From: Mesorhizobium loti R88b
Lineage (GTDB): Bacteria > Pseudomonadota > Alphaproteobacteria > Rhizobiales > Rhizobiaceae
Direction: 5' to 3'
NCBI RefSeq assembly: GCF_013170845.1
Contig: NZ_CP033367.1
Span: forward strand, 4,775,001 to 4,839,000
Length of the DNA stretch: 64,000 nucleotides
Both the position numbers and the translations under genes were made by a program. Under the pieces are notes generated by a model. The model did not search any database, was not told where the DNA came from, and saw only the letters and a program-made list of their open reading frames with translations. Below, in pieces: positions 16,646 through 24,724 of the stretch (positions are counted from its first letter, which is position 1; each line of letters begins with the position of its first letter).

Positions 16646-18031
16646 ATGTCGAAGACCCAGACCGCCGCTCAAGACACCGAGGCCCGGCGAGAATCGCATC
16701 TGTTCTATCTGTCCAGCCTGCGCCGGCCGCTGATCGACCGTGCCGAAGGCATTTACATGTGGACCCAGGATGGCAGGCGTTTCATCGATGGCTCGAGCGG
16801 GCCGATGGTCGCCAATATCGGCCATTCCAACCGCAATGTGCTCGATGCCATGAAGCGGCAAATGGACCGCGCCACCTTCGCCTACCGGCTGCATTTCGAG
16901 AACGAGCCGGCGGAAGAACTGGCGCGTGAGCTGGCCGGCAAGCTGCCGGAGGGCATGGATCGCATCTTCTTCGTCTCTGGCGGCTCGGAGGCGACGGAAT
17001 CCTGCATCAAGCTGGCGCGGCAATGGGCTGTCGCCACCGACCAGGCTAGCCGCTGGAAGGTGATCACGCGTTTCCCCTCCTATCATGGCGGTACGCTGGG
17101 TTCGCTGTCGATCACCGGCGACGACGCTCTGGCCGAAACCTTCGAGCCGATGATGCGGGTGATGCCGACCGTGCCGGCACCGACCGCCTGGCGCGACCGC
17201 GACAATCTTTCGATGGAGCAGCGTGGCGTCCGCTATGCCGACATGCTGGAAGACAAGATCCTCGCCGAAGGTCCGGAGAGCGTCGTTGCCTTCATCATGG
17301 AGCCAATCGGCGGTGCGGCGACAGCGGCTCTGGTGGCGCCAGACAGCTACTATGCGCGCATCCGCGAAATCTGCGACCGCTACGGCATCCTGCTGATCCA
17401 CGACGAAGTGATGAGCGGCGCCGGTCGCACCGGCAAATTCCTCGGCGGCGACCACTGGAACTGCAAACCCGACATCGTCGCGCTGTCGAAGGGGCTGGGC
17501 TCGGGCTACGCGCCGCTTGGCGCGCTGGCGGCGCCCATGCGGCTGGTGCAGCCGCTGCTCGCTTCCGGCGGTTTCCAGCACGGCCACACCTATGCTGGCA
17601 ATCCGCTGGCCTGTGCTGCCGGCCTTGCCGTGCTGGGCGAAATGGACCGGCTCGACCTGATCGCCAATGCGGCTGCGATGGGCGACGTGCTGATGGAGGG
17701 ACTGAAAGCGCTGGCCAAGCGCTTTCCCTTCATCGCCGACGTGCGCGGCAAGGGCCTGCTCACCGGCGCCGAGATGGTTGCCGATCCCGAGACGCTGCGT
17801 CCGATCGACCAAAACAAAAAAGCCACGCAGCGGCTGCTCGACCTCGCTTATGAGCGTGGTCTGATCATCTATGGCCGCAGGGTCAAGGGTGGCGTCGAAG
17901 GCGACAATTTCATGGTCGCGCCGCCGATGATCGTCACATCAGAACAGGTCGGCGAGATCATCTCCATCATCGGTGACTCGCTGGAGGTGCTGGCCGCCGA
18001 GCTCGACCTGCCAGTCGAAGGCCAGGGCTAA
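16646..18031 (+). CDS. Class III pyridoxal-phosphate aminotransferase
   Basis: Fold type I landmarks are clear: SGGSEATESCIKLAR (about residues 111-125), SYHGGTLGSLS, IMEPIGG, LLIHDEVMSGAGRTGKF (Asp253) and PDIVALSKGLGSGYAPLGA with the PLP lysine at Lys282. Class III enzymes of this type transfer amino groups from omega-amino acids or polyamines to pyruvate or 2-oxoglutarate. GGAAAG precedes the ATG, and the gene starts one base after the stop of its upstream neighbour. Length 461 aa is normal. Confidence 0.92.
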   Translation: MSKTQTAAQDTEARRESHLFYLSSLRRPLIDRAEGIYMWTQDGRRFIDGSSGPMVANIGHSNRNVLDAMKRQMDRATFAYRLHFENEPAEELARELAGKLPEGMDRIFFVSGGSEATESCIKLARQWAVATDQASRWKVITRFPSYHGGTLGSLSITGDDALAETFEPMMRVMPTVPAPTAWRDRDNLSMEQRGVRYADMLEDKILAEGPESVVAFIMEPIGGAATAALVAPDSYYARIREICDRYGILLIHDEVMSGAGRTGKFLGGDHWNCKPDIVALSKGLGSGYAPLGALAAPMRLVQPLLASGGFQHGHTYAGNPLACAAGLAVLGEMDRLDLIANAAAMGDVLMEGLKALAKRFPFIADVRGKGLLTGAEMVADPETLRPIDQNKKATQRLLDLAYERGLIIYGRRVKGGVEGDNFMVAPPMIVTSEQVGEIISIIGDSLEVLAAELDLPVEGQG

Positions 18032-18035
18032 AAAG

Positions 18036-18965
18036 ATGGCGCCGCGAAAAGTCATCGTCACCTGCGCCGTCACCGGCTCTGTGCATACACCGTCGATGTC
18101 GCCCTATCTGCCTGTGACGCCGGACCAGATCGCGGCCGATGCGATCGCGGCGGCGGAAGCCGGCGCCTCGATCCTGCATCTGCACGCCCGCGACCCCAGG
18201 GACGGACGGCCGACCGCCGATCCGGACGTGTTCATGCAATTCCTGCCGCGCATCAAGCAGGCGACCGATGCGGTGATCAACATCACCACCGGCGGGTCGT
18301 CGCTGATGACCCTGGACCAGCGACTGGCGGCACCCTTGCGCGCCGAGCCCGAAATGTGCTCGCTCAACATGGGTTCGATGAATTTCGCCCTGTTCCCGAT
18401 GCTCGACAAGCCGCGCGAATGGCAGCACGAGTGGGAGCCGAAGCTGCTCGAAGCCACCCGCGACACCATTTTCAAGAACACCTTCGCCGACATGGAAAGC
18501 GTTCTCGAAAGGCTGGGCAAAGGCTGCGGCACACGCTTCGAATTCGAGTGCTACGATGTCGGCCATCTCTATTCGCTGGCGCATTTCCGCGACCGGGGCC
18601 TGGTGTCGGGGCCGCTGTTCATCCAGTTCGTGCTGGGTATTCTCGGCGGCATCGGCGCCGATCCGGACAATCTCATCCATATGAAGCGGATCGCCGACAA
18701 GCTGTTCGGCGACAGCTACCAGTTCTCGGTGCTGGCCGCCGGCCGCCAGCAGATGCCGCTGATCTCGATCGCCGCGGCGATGGGTGGCAATGTCCGTGTC
18801 GGCCTGGAAGACAGTCTCTACGATGGCCGTCAGCTGGCGAAATCCAACGCCGACCAGGTGCGCCGCATCCGTGGCATTCTCGACGGGTTGTCGCTGGAGG
18901 TTGCAACGCCGGCCGAGGCGCGCGAAATGCTGGCGCTGAAAGGTGGCGATCGGGTCGCTTTCTAG
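18036..18965 (+). CDS. BKACE (beta-keto acid cleavage enzyme, DUF849)
   Basis: The zinc-binding motif HLHARDP (His48, His50) sits at the end of the second strand, and INITTGGSSLMTLDQRL follows at about residues 85-102, both typical of this TIM-barrel family. Other family segments are FECYDVGHLYSLAHF, IQFVLGILGGIGA and MGGNVRVGLEDSLY. BKACE enzymes condense a beta-keto acid with acetyl-CoA and release acetoacetate, as 3-keto-5-aminohexanoate cleavage enzyme does in lysine fermentation. Coming 4 bp after the aminotransferase, it likely acts on an amino-keto acid from the same pathway. Length 309 aa. Confidence 0.92.
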   Translation: MAPRKVIVTCAVTGSVHTPSMSPYLPVTPDQIAADAIAAAEAGASILHLHARDPRDGRPTADPDVFMQFLPRIKQATDAVINITTGGSSLMTLDQRLAAPLRAEPEMCSLNMGSMNFALFPMLDKPREWQHEWEPKLLEATRDTIFKNTFADMESVLERLGKGCGTRFEFECYDVGHLYSLAHFRDRGLVSGPLFIQFVLGILGGIGADPDNLIHMKRIADKLFGDSYQFSVLAAGRQQMPLISIAAAMGGNVRVGLEDSLYDGRQLAKSNADQVRRIRGILDGLSLEVATPAEAREMLALKGGDRVAF

Positions 18966-18984
18966 GGGCCAGGGAGGAGCTGAC

Positions 18985-19488
18985 ATGGAAAGGGTTCTCG
19001 TCTCCGCCTGCCTGCTCGGCAGTCACGTCCGCTACAACGGCTCCTACCGGCTCAACAACCATCCGGTCCTGATGCGCTGGCAAGCGGAAGGGCGGGTCGT
19101 GCAACTCTGCCCTGAGGTTGCCGCGGGTTTCTCCACGCCGCGTCCCGCTGCAGAAATTCACGGCTCAGCCGATGCTGTGCTTCGCGGCCAGGGTCGAGTG
19201 ATCGAGCAGACGGGAAATGATGTGACCGCACTTTATCTCGAAGCCGGGCAAATTGCGCTCGACCTCGCCCGAGAAACGGGATGTCGCTACGCGGTTCTTA
19301 CCGACGGCAGTCCGTCCTGCGGCAGCAGCTTCGTTTATGACGGCAGCTTTTCAAGCAGGCGCGTAGCCGGTCGCGGCACGACCACCGCTCTGCTGGAAGC
19401 CAATGGCATTCGGGTCTTTTCGGAAGACAGTATCGGCGACCTTGACGATCTCCTAAAGAAGTCCGGTTCAGCCGAAACCGCGGCCTGA
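18985..19488 (+). CDS. DUF523 / TudS-like iron-sulfur desulfidase
   Basis: GGGAGGAGC precedes the ATG. Conserved DUF523 motifs are VSACLLGSHVRYNGSY (Cys9), VQLCPEVAAGFSTPR (Cys42) and LTDGSPSCGSSF (Cys112), with another Cys at 100. In TudS-type enzymes, three such cysteines hold a [4Fe-4S] cluster that removes sulfur from thiouracil-like compounds. Here it is the fourth gene of the operon; whether it processes a sulfur-containing substrate of this pathway or repairs thiolated bases is unknown. Length 167 aa fits. Confidence 0.88.
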   Translation: MERVLVSACLLGSHVRYNGSYRLNNHPVLMRWQAEGRVVQLCPEVAAGFSTPRPAAEIHGSADAVLRGQGRVIEQTGNDVTALYLEAGQIALDLARETGCRYAVLTDGSPSCGSSFVYDGSFSSRRVAGRGTTTALLEANGIRVFSEDSIGDLDDLLKKSGSAETAA

Positions 19489-19491
19489 TTC

Positions 19492-20019
19492 ATGTCAGAC
19501 AAGATCCAGCCCCCGACCAGCGACACCGTCATCCGCCCCGGCACCATCGACGACGCCGAGACCATCCACGCCGCGCTTCTCAAACTTGGCACCCATATCG
19601 GCGCGCATCAGGAGATCGTATCCACTGTTGACGATCTCCGCGCCTATGGCTTCGGCGAAAAGCCCGCCTTCTCTACCCTGATCGCCGAAGTCGGCGGCGA
19701 ATTCGCCGGCCTCTGCCTGCATTTCCCGATCTTCTCTACCTGGATGGGCCGGCCTGGGGTCTATGTGCAGGATCTCTATGTCGAGGACCGGTTTCGCGGC
19801 CGCAAGATCGGCGAGCGCCTGCTGCGGCGTGTCGCTGCGGAATGCCGGAAAGAGGGCGGCGTGTATCTGCGGCTGTCCGTCGACACCGACAATGAAGGCG
19901 CGAAGGCCTTTTATGAAAGGCTGGGCATTGCCTGGTCGAGTTACGAACAGACGCAGAAGATCATCGGCGAGGCCTTTTTCACCTTTGCCGACGCACCGGA
20001 AAATGGGGATCAGGAATGA
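19492..20019 (+). CDS. GNAT family N-acetyltransferase
   Basis: The acetyl-CoA-binding motif A is visible as VQDLYVEDRFRGRKIGERLL (about residues 92-111), followed by the helix RRVAAECRKEG and the strand-helix LSVDTDNEGAKAFYERLG typical of diamine-type GNATs. It resembles spermidine/spermine-type acetyltransferases in its IRPGTIDDAETI start. The gene starts 3 bp after the DUF523 stop and overlaps the next gene by 4 bp. Amine acetylation paired with the downstream deacetylase-like gene is a reasonable guess. Confidence 0.9.
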   Translation: MSDKIQPPTSDTVIRPGTIDDAETIHAALLKLGTHIGAHQEIVSTVDDLRAYGFGEKPAFSTLIAEVGGEFAGLCLHFPIFSTWMGRPGVYVQDLYVEDRFRGRKIGERLLRRVAAECRKEGGVYLRLSVDTDNEGAKAFYERLGIAWSSYEQTQKIIGEAFFTFADAPENGDQE

Positions 20020-21044
20020 AAGCCTTTTATGCGCAGGAGCAGAAGCGACACGACCCCAAGGCCTTTCTTTCGAGTGGTGCCGCTCAGCCCAATCCGGAAA
20101 AGCCGGAGCGCGTTGAGAGATTGTTAGCCGGCGCAAAATCTGCCGGCTGCACGACCGAACGGCCCCGGAATCACGGACTTGGACCGGTAGCGGCGGTCCA
20201 TACGCCGGAGTATCTCGACTTCCTCGAACACATCTTCGAACGCTGGCAGCGCATCGAAGGCGCGTCGGCGGAGGTGATCCCCAACATCCACCCGATCGCC
20301 CGCAACGGCTCTTATCCGGCCTCCGCCGTTGGCCAAGCTGGATATCACATGGCCGACACGGCCTGCCCGATCTCGGGCGAGACCTGGCAAAGCGCACTAT
20401 GGAGCGCCTGGAGTGCGGTCGAAGCCGCCGAAACGGTGATAGCTGGCGCGCCGGCCGCCTATGCGCTGTGCCGCCCGCCCGGCCACCACGCCTTTGCCGA
20501 CGTCGCCGGCGGCTTCTGCTTCATCAACAATTCGGCTGTCGCGGCGCAGGTGCTGCGCAAGCAGGCGGCGCGCGTCGCCATCCTCGATGTCGACCTGCAC
20601 CACGGCAATGGCACGCAAGGCATTTTCTATGCACGGCCTGACGTGCTCACTGTCTCGCTGCACGCCGATCCGGTGCGCTTTTACCCCTTCTTCTGGGGTC
20701 ATGCCGACGAACGCGGTGAAGGTCCGGGCCTCGGTTACAATTTCAACCTGCCCCTGCCGCGCAAATCCGCCGACGCGGCGTTTCTGGAGGCGCTCGAGGC
20801 GGCCCTCCAGCGCATCCGCGCCTTCTCGCCCGATGCGCTGGTCGTGGCGCTCGGCCTCGACGCCTTCGAGGGCGATCCGTTCGGCGGGCTTTCGGTGACG
20901 ACGCCAGGCTTCTCGCGCATCGGCGAGGCGATCGCCAAGCTTGGCCTGCCGACGGTCATCGTCCAGGAAGGCGGCTATCTCTGCGACGCGCTCGGCGACA
21001 ACCTTACCGCCTTCCTCACCGGATTCGGCGGCAAGGCGCGGTAA
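20016..21044 (+). CDS. Histone-deacetylase-family amidohydrolase (acetylpolyamine aminohydrolase-like)
   Basis: All catalytic residues of the zinc HDAC fold are present: His157 and His158 (RPPGHHAF), zinc ligands Asp193, His195 (ILDVDLHHGNGTQ) and Asp282 (GLDAFEGDP), and the transition-state Tyr321 (EGGY). Length 342 aa and the MKAFYAQEQKRHDP start match bacterial acetylpolyamine aminohydrolases, which release acetate from N-acetylated amines. It overlaps the GNAT stop by 4 bp (ATGA), the last gene of the operon. Confidence 0.92.
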   Translation: MKAFYAQEQKRHDPKAFLSSGAAQPNPEKPERVERLLAGAKSAGCTTERPRNHGLGPVAAVHTPEYLDFLEHIFERWQRIEGASAEVIPNIHPIARNGSYPASAVGQAGYHMADTACPISGETWQSALWSAWSAVEAAETVIAGAPAAYALCRPPGHHAFADVAGGFCFINNSAVAAQVLRKQAARVAILDVDLHHGNGTQGIFYARPDVLTVSLHADPVRFYPFFWGHADERGEGPGLGYNFNLPLPRKSADAAFLEALEAALQRIRAFSPDALVVALGLDAFEGDPFGGLSVTTPGFSRIGEAIAKLGLPTVIVQEGGYLCDALGDNLTAFLTGFGGKAR

Positions 21045-21060
21045 CAATTCAAGCTCCGCG

Positions 21061-22329
21061 TCAGGACCGCTGCTGCCTGAGCATGGCAATGACCCGATGT
21101 ACGCTTTCCAGCGTCTCGTCGATCTCAGCCATCGTATTGTAATGCGCGATGCCGATGCGCACGACGCCTTGTTCGGCCGGAATACCGAGCTGGTGGACAA
21201 TCTCCCAGGCGTAGTTGTGGCCGGACCACAGGAAGATGTTTTCGCTATTCATCTGCCGCACGATCGTTTCCGGCACGATGCCTTCAACGGTAAAGGAGAC
21301 CGTCGGCACACGATCGACGAGCAGGTTCGGATCGGTGATGCCATGGATGGTCAGGCCCGAAATGTCGGACAGGCCGTCGATCAGCCTTTGCGCCAACGGG
21401 TTTTCATAGGCGATGGACACTTCGAACGCCTTGGCAATCTTCTGCCTGCGCGAACCGCCCTCGCCTGCCGCAGCGCCAAGGTCAGCAAAATAGTCGACCG
21501 CCGCCGTCAGGCCGGCCATGAGTTCGATCTGCGGCGTGCCGAGTTCGAACCGCTCCGGCAGGCCATTGGACGAACAACGACATTTGTAGGGCTTCAGGCC
21601 TTCGACAACGTCACGCCGCCCCCACAAAATGCCCATATGCGGCCCGAAAAACTTGTAGGCCGAGCAAATGAGGAAATCGCAGCCGAGATCGCTGACGTCG
21701 ATCAGGCCATGCGGCGCGAACTGGACGGCATCGACATAGACTAGCGCGCCGGCCTGTTTTGCAATGGCAGTCAGGGACTTAACCCGGTTGATCGAACCGG
21801 TCAGGTTCGAGGCATAATTCAACGCGACCAGCCGTGTCTTGTCACACAAGAGATCAGCCAGCGTCGCCTCTTCGACCTGCCAGCTCTTTTCATCGAATGG
21901 CAGCCAGCGCACGACGAGGCCGAGGTCCTCGGCCAGTTGCAGCCAGGGCGAGACATTGCCCTCATGGTCCATGCGGGTGAGGATGATCTCGTCACCGGGT
22001 TTGAAGCCGCGGCCAAGCGTGCGCGACATGTGATAGGTCAGCGTCGTCATGTTGGCGCCGATGATGATCTCTTTGGGGCTCGCCGCACCGAGGAAATCAG
22101 CCATCGCCTGGTGCGCGTCGTCGACGACAGCTTGAGCGGCGATCGTCGTTTCGAAATAGCCGCCGAGATTGGCATTGGTGGTCAGCAGGCAGCGCGATAC
22201 CGCATCGGCCACCGCCTGCGGCACCTGCGTGCCGGCGGGGTTGTCGAGATAGATGCGCCGGCGCCCCTTGTCGGTCAGGGAAAGCGCCGGAAATTTTCCA
22301 CGCACGGCCTCGATTGGAAAGCCCACCAT
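21061..22329 (-). CDS. Cysteine-desulfurase-like class V aminotransferase
   Basis: ATG 22329 (MVGFPIEAVRGKFPAL) has GGAG upstream and is preferred over the 17-residue longer start. Features: IYLDNPAGTQVP, a PLP-ring Asp200 in VYVDAVQFAPHG, and the Schiff-base lysine Lys226 in ICSAYKFFGPHMG. The substrate loop region YKCRCSSNGLPERFELGT follows. This is the 'cysteine desulfurase-like protein' subfamily (about 420 aa), distinct from IscS and SufS, with no known biological partner. Transcribed just after the aldo/keto reductase gene (47 bp gap). Confidence 0.88.
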   Translation of the reverse strand: MVGFPIEAVRGKFPALSLTDKGRRRIYLDNPAGTQVPQAVADAVSRCLLTTNANLGGYFETTIAAQAVVDDAHQAMADFLGAASPKEIIIGANMTTLTYHMSRTLGRGFKPGDEIILTRMDHEGNVSPWLQLAEDLGLVVRWLPFDEKSWQVEEATLADLLCDKTRLVALNYASNLTGSINRVKSLTAIAKQAGALVYVDAVQFAPHGLIDVSDLGCDFLICSAYKFFGPHMGILWGRRDVVEGLKPYKCRCSSNGLPERFELGTPQIELMAGLTAAVDYFADLGAAAGEGGSRRQKIAKAFEVSIAYENPLAQRLIDGLSDISGLTIHGITDPNLLVDRVPTVSFTVEGIVPETIVRQMNSENIFLWSGHNYAWEIVHQLGIPAEQGVVRIGIAHYNTMAEIDETLESVHRVIAMLRQQRS

Positions 22330-22376
22330 TGTCTCCACCCCTCTGCTATTTCCGATAATTCCGTACCCCGCGCCAA

Positions 22377-23444
22377 TCAAGGACAGGGATTGCCGACCCG
22401 CTGATGGATTGCATCCACCGCCTTCTGCATCTCTTCGGTCCAGACGACATCCACCGACGACAGCGCCATTTCGAGCTGCGGAATGGTTGTCGCGCCGATG
22501 ATATTCGAGGTGACGAAGGGCCGGCTCGATACATAGGCATTGGCAAACAGCGCCGGCTCCAGGCCAAAGGAGCGTGCCAGTTCATTGTATTCGAGCTGCG
22601 CTTCAGCTGCATTGAGCGTCTCATAACGCTGACCTCGATTGAACAACTGCGAGCGTGACCCCTGCGGGCGCGCGCCATGGTCGTATTTGCCGGTCAAATA
22701 GCCCTGCGCCAGCGGCGAATAGGGCAGCAACGAAACCTGCTCGCGCTCGCAGACCTCGGCGAGGTTCACCTCGAAGGTGCGGTTGACGAGGTTGTAGGCG
22801 TTCTGGATCGAAGCGACGCGCGGGCCGATCCCTTTGTCGGCCTCGGCAAGGAACCGCATGACGCCCCAGGAGCTTTCGTTCGATAGGCCGAAATGGCGGA
22901 TTTTTCCCGCCTTTACCAGTTCCTCGAACACTGCAAGCGTTTCGGCGATCGGCGTTTCGTCCGTCGGAGCGCCTACTGCATCGGCGCGCCGCGCTACAGC
23001 GCCGACACGTGTCGGATTGGCACCCCAGGGGATGTCCCGTTCCGGCCAGTGGATCTGATAGAGATCGAGATAGTCGGTGCCGAGCTTGGCCAGCGATTTG
23101 TCGATGGCGTCAAAAATATCGGCGCGCACCAGTTGCGAAGGCCTGTCGCCGCGAAACCAGGTGTTGGCGGTGCGGCCGACGACCTTGGAGGCAAGGATCA
23201 CCTTGTCGCGGTTGCCCTTGGCCTTCATCCATCTGCCGATGATCTTTTCGGTCCGCCCTTGCGTCTCTGCCTTGGGCGGGATCGGGTAGAGTTCAGCGGT
23301 GTCGATGAAATTGACGCCGCGCGAAAAGGCCAGGTCCATCTGGGCGTGCCCCTCTGCCTCGGTGTTCTGCTGGCCCCAGGTCATCGAACCCAGGCAGATC
23401 TGGGTAACAAGAAGATCGGTCCGACCAAGACGGCGTTTGTGCAT
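22377..23444 (-). CDS. Aldo/keto reductase (Tas-like)
   Basis: The start is the ATG of MHKRRLGRTDLLVTQ. The catalytic tetrad is visible: Asp48 and Tyr53 (NFIDTAELYP), Lys87 (ILASKVVG) and His132 (LYQIHWPER). NADPH-binding segments LLPYSPLAQGYLTGKY and TSNIIGATTIPQLEMAL are present. The pattern with WGQQNTEAEGHAQMD matches the Tas/YajO-like AKR group. Substrate unknown. Likely cotranscribed with the downstream cysteine-desulfurase-like gene. Confidence 0.92.
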   Translation of the reverse strand: MHKRRLGRTDLLVTQICLGSMTWGQQNTEAEGHAQMDLAFSRGVNFIDTAELYPIPPKAETQGRTEKIIGRWMKAKGNRDKVILASKVVGRTANTWFRGDRPSQLVRADIFDAIDKSLAKLGTDYLDLYQIHWPERDIPWGANPTRVGAVARRADAVGAPTDETPIAETLAVFEELVKAGKIRHFGLSNESSWGVMRFLAEADKGIGPRVASIQNAYNLVNRTFEVNLAEVCEREQVSLLPYSPLAQGYLTGKYDHGARPQGSRSQLFNRGQRYETLNAAEAQLEYNELARSFGLEPALFANAYVSSRPFVTSNIIGATTIPQLEMALSSVDVVWTEEMQKAVDAIHQRVGNPCP

Positions 23445-23563
23445 GGAATTCAGCTCCGGAGAGATAGGCTGGCGCGGTCGCGCGGGAGGAAGCCGCATCT
23501 ATAGGGAAAGCAGCGGCGCTCTCCAAGCCTCGCCAGGCCGACTTTTGCGTGAACCAGCGGTGT

Positions 23564-24025
23564 TTAGCGGCGAACGCCGGCCACGGCGCGGCGCTTGGCC
23601 TCGTCGATCAGCATGTTGGCGATCTGCATGCGGATCATGGCGCGCTGGCGCAGATGCGGGGCGACGCGGTCGGGATGATTTGCGAAGGCAAAGCTGCGGC
23701 GCATGCGGCTGAAATCGGCAACCTGCTTGGACTGATCGAGGCCGAGTTCGGCTGCGATCGAGTCAGGATCGATCGGTGGCAGTTTCTCCTCGGGCTTCGG
23801 CACTTCGCCCGCCAGAGCCAGCTTGGCGTGGTCGAGCAAGGCTGCGAATTCGCTCGCCAGATCGGTACCTGCCTCGCGATACTCGGCGGCGGATACCTTG
23901 ATGCGCCCGGAATGAAGCTCGTCGGCGACCGAGAGATAGTCGAACGGAATGGACGGACGCGCACCCGTCTCGTCGCCCTCGATGCCGTCGACCTTGTCGG
24001 AGGCAACAAAGAGGTCGTCGAGCAA
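23564..24025 (-). CDS. J-domain-like protein with HPD motif; start uncertain (possible ATC at 24058)
   Basis: The C-terminal third (RMRRSFAFANHPDRVAPHLRQRAMIRMQIANML) contains the HPD tripeptide and following helix of a J-domain, so it may be a DnaK co-chaperone-like protein. The N-terminal part is helical with no recognised domain. No ATG or GTG exists between the upstream in-frame stop and the conserved part. TTG 24025 has no ribosome site, while a strong GGGGGAGG (24064-24071) lies 5 nt before an ATC codon at 24058-24056, which would give 11 more residues beginning (M)ATSAKRDFAS. The coordinates given use the TTG. Confidence 0.72.
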   Translation of the reverse strand: MLDDLFVASDKVDGIEGDETGARPSIPFDYLSVADELHSGRIKVSAAEYREAGTDLASEFAALLDHAKLALAGEVPKPEEKLPPIDPDSIAAELGLDQSKQVADFSRMRRSFAFANHPDRVAPHLRQRAMIRMQIANMLIDEAKRRAVAGVRR

Positions 24026-24421
24026 CGACGCGAAATCGCGCTTGGCGCTGGTAGCGATGTCAGCCTCCCCCTTGCCCGACTGTCCAGGCTACAGAGCATA
24101 GAACCGGCTCGTTAAAAATACATGCCACCGATCTTAACGAATTTAGCCGTTGCGAGGATTGCCGCCCGGGTACCAAGGCCCCTCCAACAAAAAGCCGGAC
24201 CGCATTTTCATGCAGTCCGGAAATTCGCCAGGAGTGGCGAGGAAAAACTGGCCATGTGCCAGCATCGAAGCCTACGGTTCGTGCGGCACAGAAGTTTCAC
24301 CGGGTCGAAAAAAATTTTATGAAAATCATCCGGACATAGCAGGCATGCAAATGCTGCACTGCACAATTGTCACGATTCACCTATATTGGCTGGCGTGGAG
24401 GACCAACCAGGAGCCTGAATC
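24026..24421. other. Gene-free spacer with hairpin cluster and short AT-rich stretch
   Basis: This 396-bp spacer holds the possible ATC start region of the J-domain-like gene (24056-24071), a three-hairpin cluster at 24189-24262 (see the ncRNA entry) and an AT-rich stretch at 24305-24325. A CTATAT box (24381-24386) lies about 35 bp before the DUF1127 start. Short frames here have no ribosome site or recognisable product. Confidence 0.5.
24189..24262 (-). ncRNA. Candidate small RNA 3' region: three hairpins and a U-run
   Basis: Read on the minus strand there are three hairpins in a row. The first is CTGGC/GCCAG (24262-24248). The second is TCGCCA-CTCC-TGGCGA (24240-24225), with the loop exposing CUCC. 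The third is CCGGACTGCAT-GAAA-ATGCGGTCCGG (24220-24195), with one mismatch and followed by C and TTTTT (24193-24189). The last is a good intrinsic terminator, yet no minus-strand gene ends here. The 5' end and promoter were not identified. A loop with CUCC is common in alphaproteobacterial trans-acting sRNAs that pair with ribosome sites. Confidence 0.4.
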
Positions 24422-24586
24422 ATGGGTTTCTTCACTGAAATGTTCGCCCGGCCACGCCCAAAAGAACATCTGAGATACCGGGCGGCGCTCGCACTGCTCC
24501 ACTCAATGAGCAATGCCGACCGTGCCGACATCGGTATCAAGCCCGCCGATTTTCCACGCATCGCCCGCGAAATGTCCATTGGGTAG
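24422..24586 (+). CDS. DUF1127-like small protein (54 aa)
   Basis: Hand-translated frame from ATG 24422 (AGGAG ten bases upstream) to TAG at 24586: MGFFTEMFARPRPKEHLRYRA..., then LHSMSNADRADIGIKPADFPRI. The helix followed by ADIGI-PADFPRIARE resembles the long form of DUF1127. A CTATAT box lies about 35 bp upstream. The repeat at 24602 follows directly. Confidence 0.65.
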   Translation: MGFFTEMFARPRPKEHLRYRAALALLHSMSNADRADIGIKPADFPRIAREMSIG

Positions 24587-24601
24587 ACTCTTTGTTTTGG
24601 C

Positions 24602-24668
24602 GCAATTCCCAAGGGAAAGCGCTATCCGCTTTTCCCGGAAAAACCGCCGACACTTTTTCTGGAATTGC
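24602..24668. repeat. GCAATTCC/GGAATTGC palindromic repeat, full copy
   Basis: Outer arms GCAATTCC (24602-24609) and GGAATTGC (24661-24668) are perfect complements. The inner part has GGGAAAGCG followed by CGCTTTTCCC-like bases that form a second stem. Related copies are at 6246, 36835 and 42917. Confidence 0.75.
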
Positions 24669-24724
24669 TCAGAGCAGTAGCCAGATGTCCCGGGTCGCTC
24701 CGGGACATCTCAAAGCCTGATTTC

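Noticed and set aside
16604..17812. Long minus-strand frame antisense to the class III aminotransferase
   Set aside because: His/Arg/Gln-rich translation with no family; mirror frame of a well-supported GC-rich gene.
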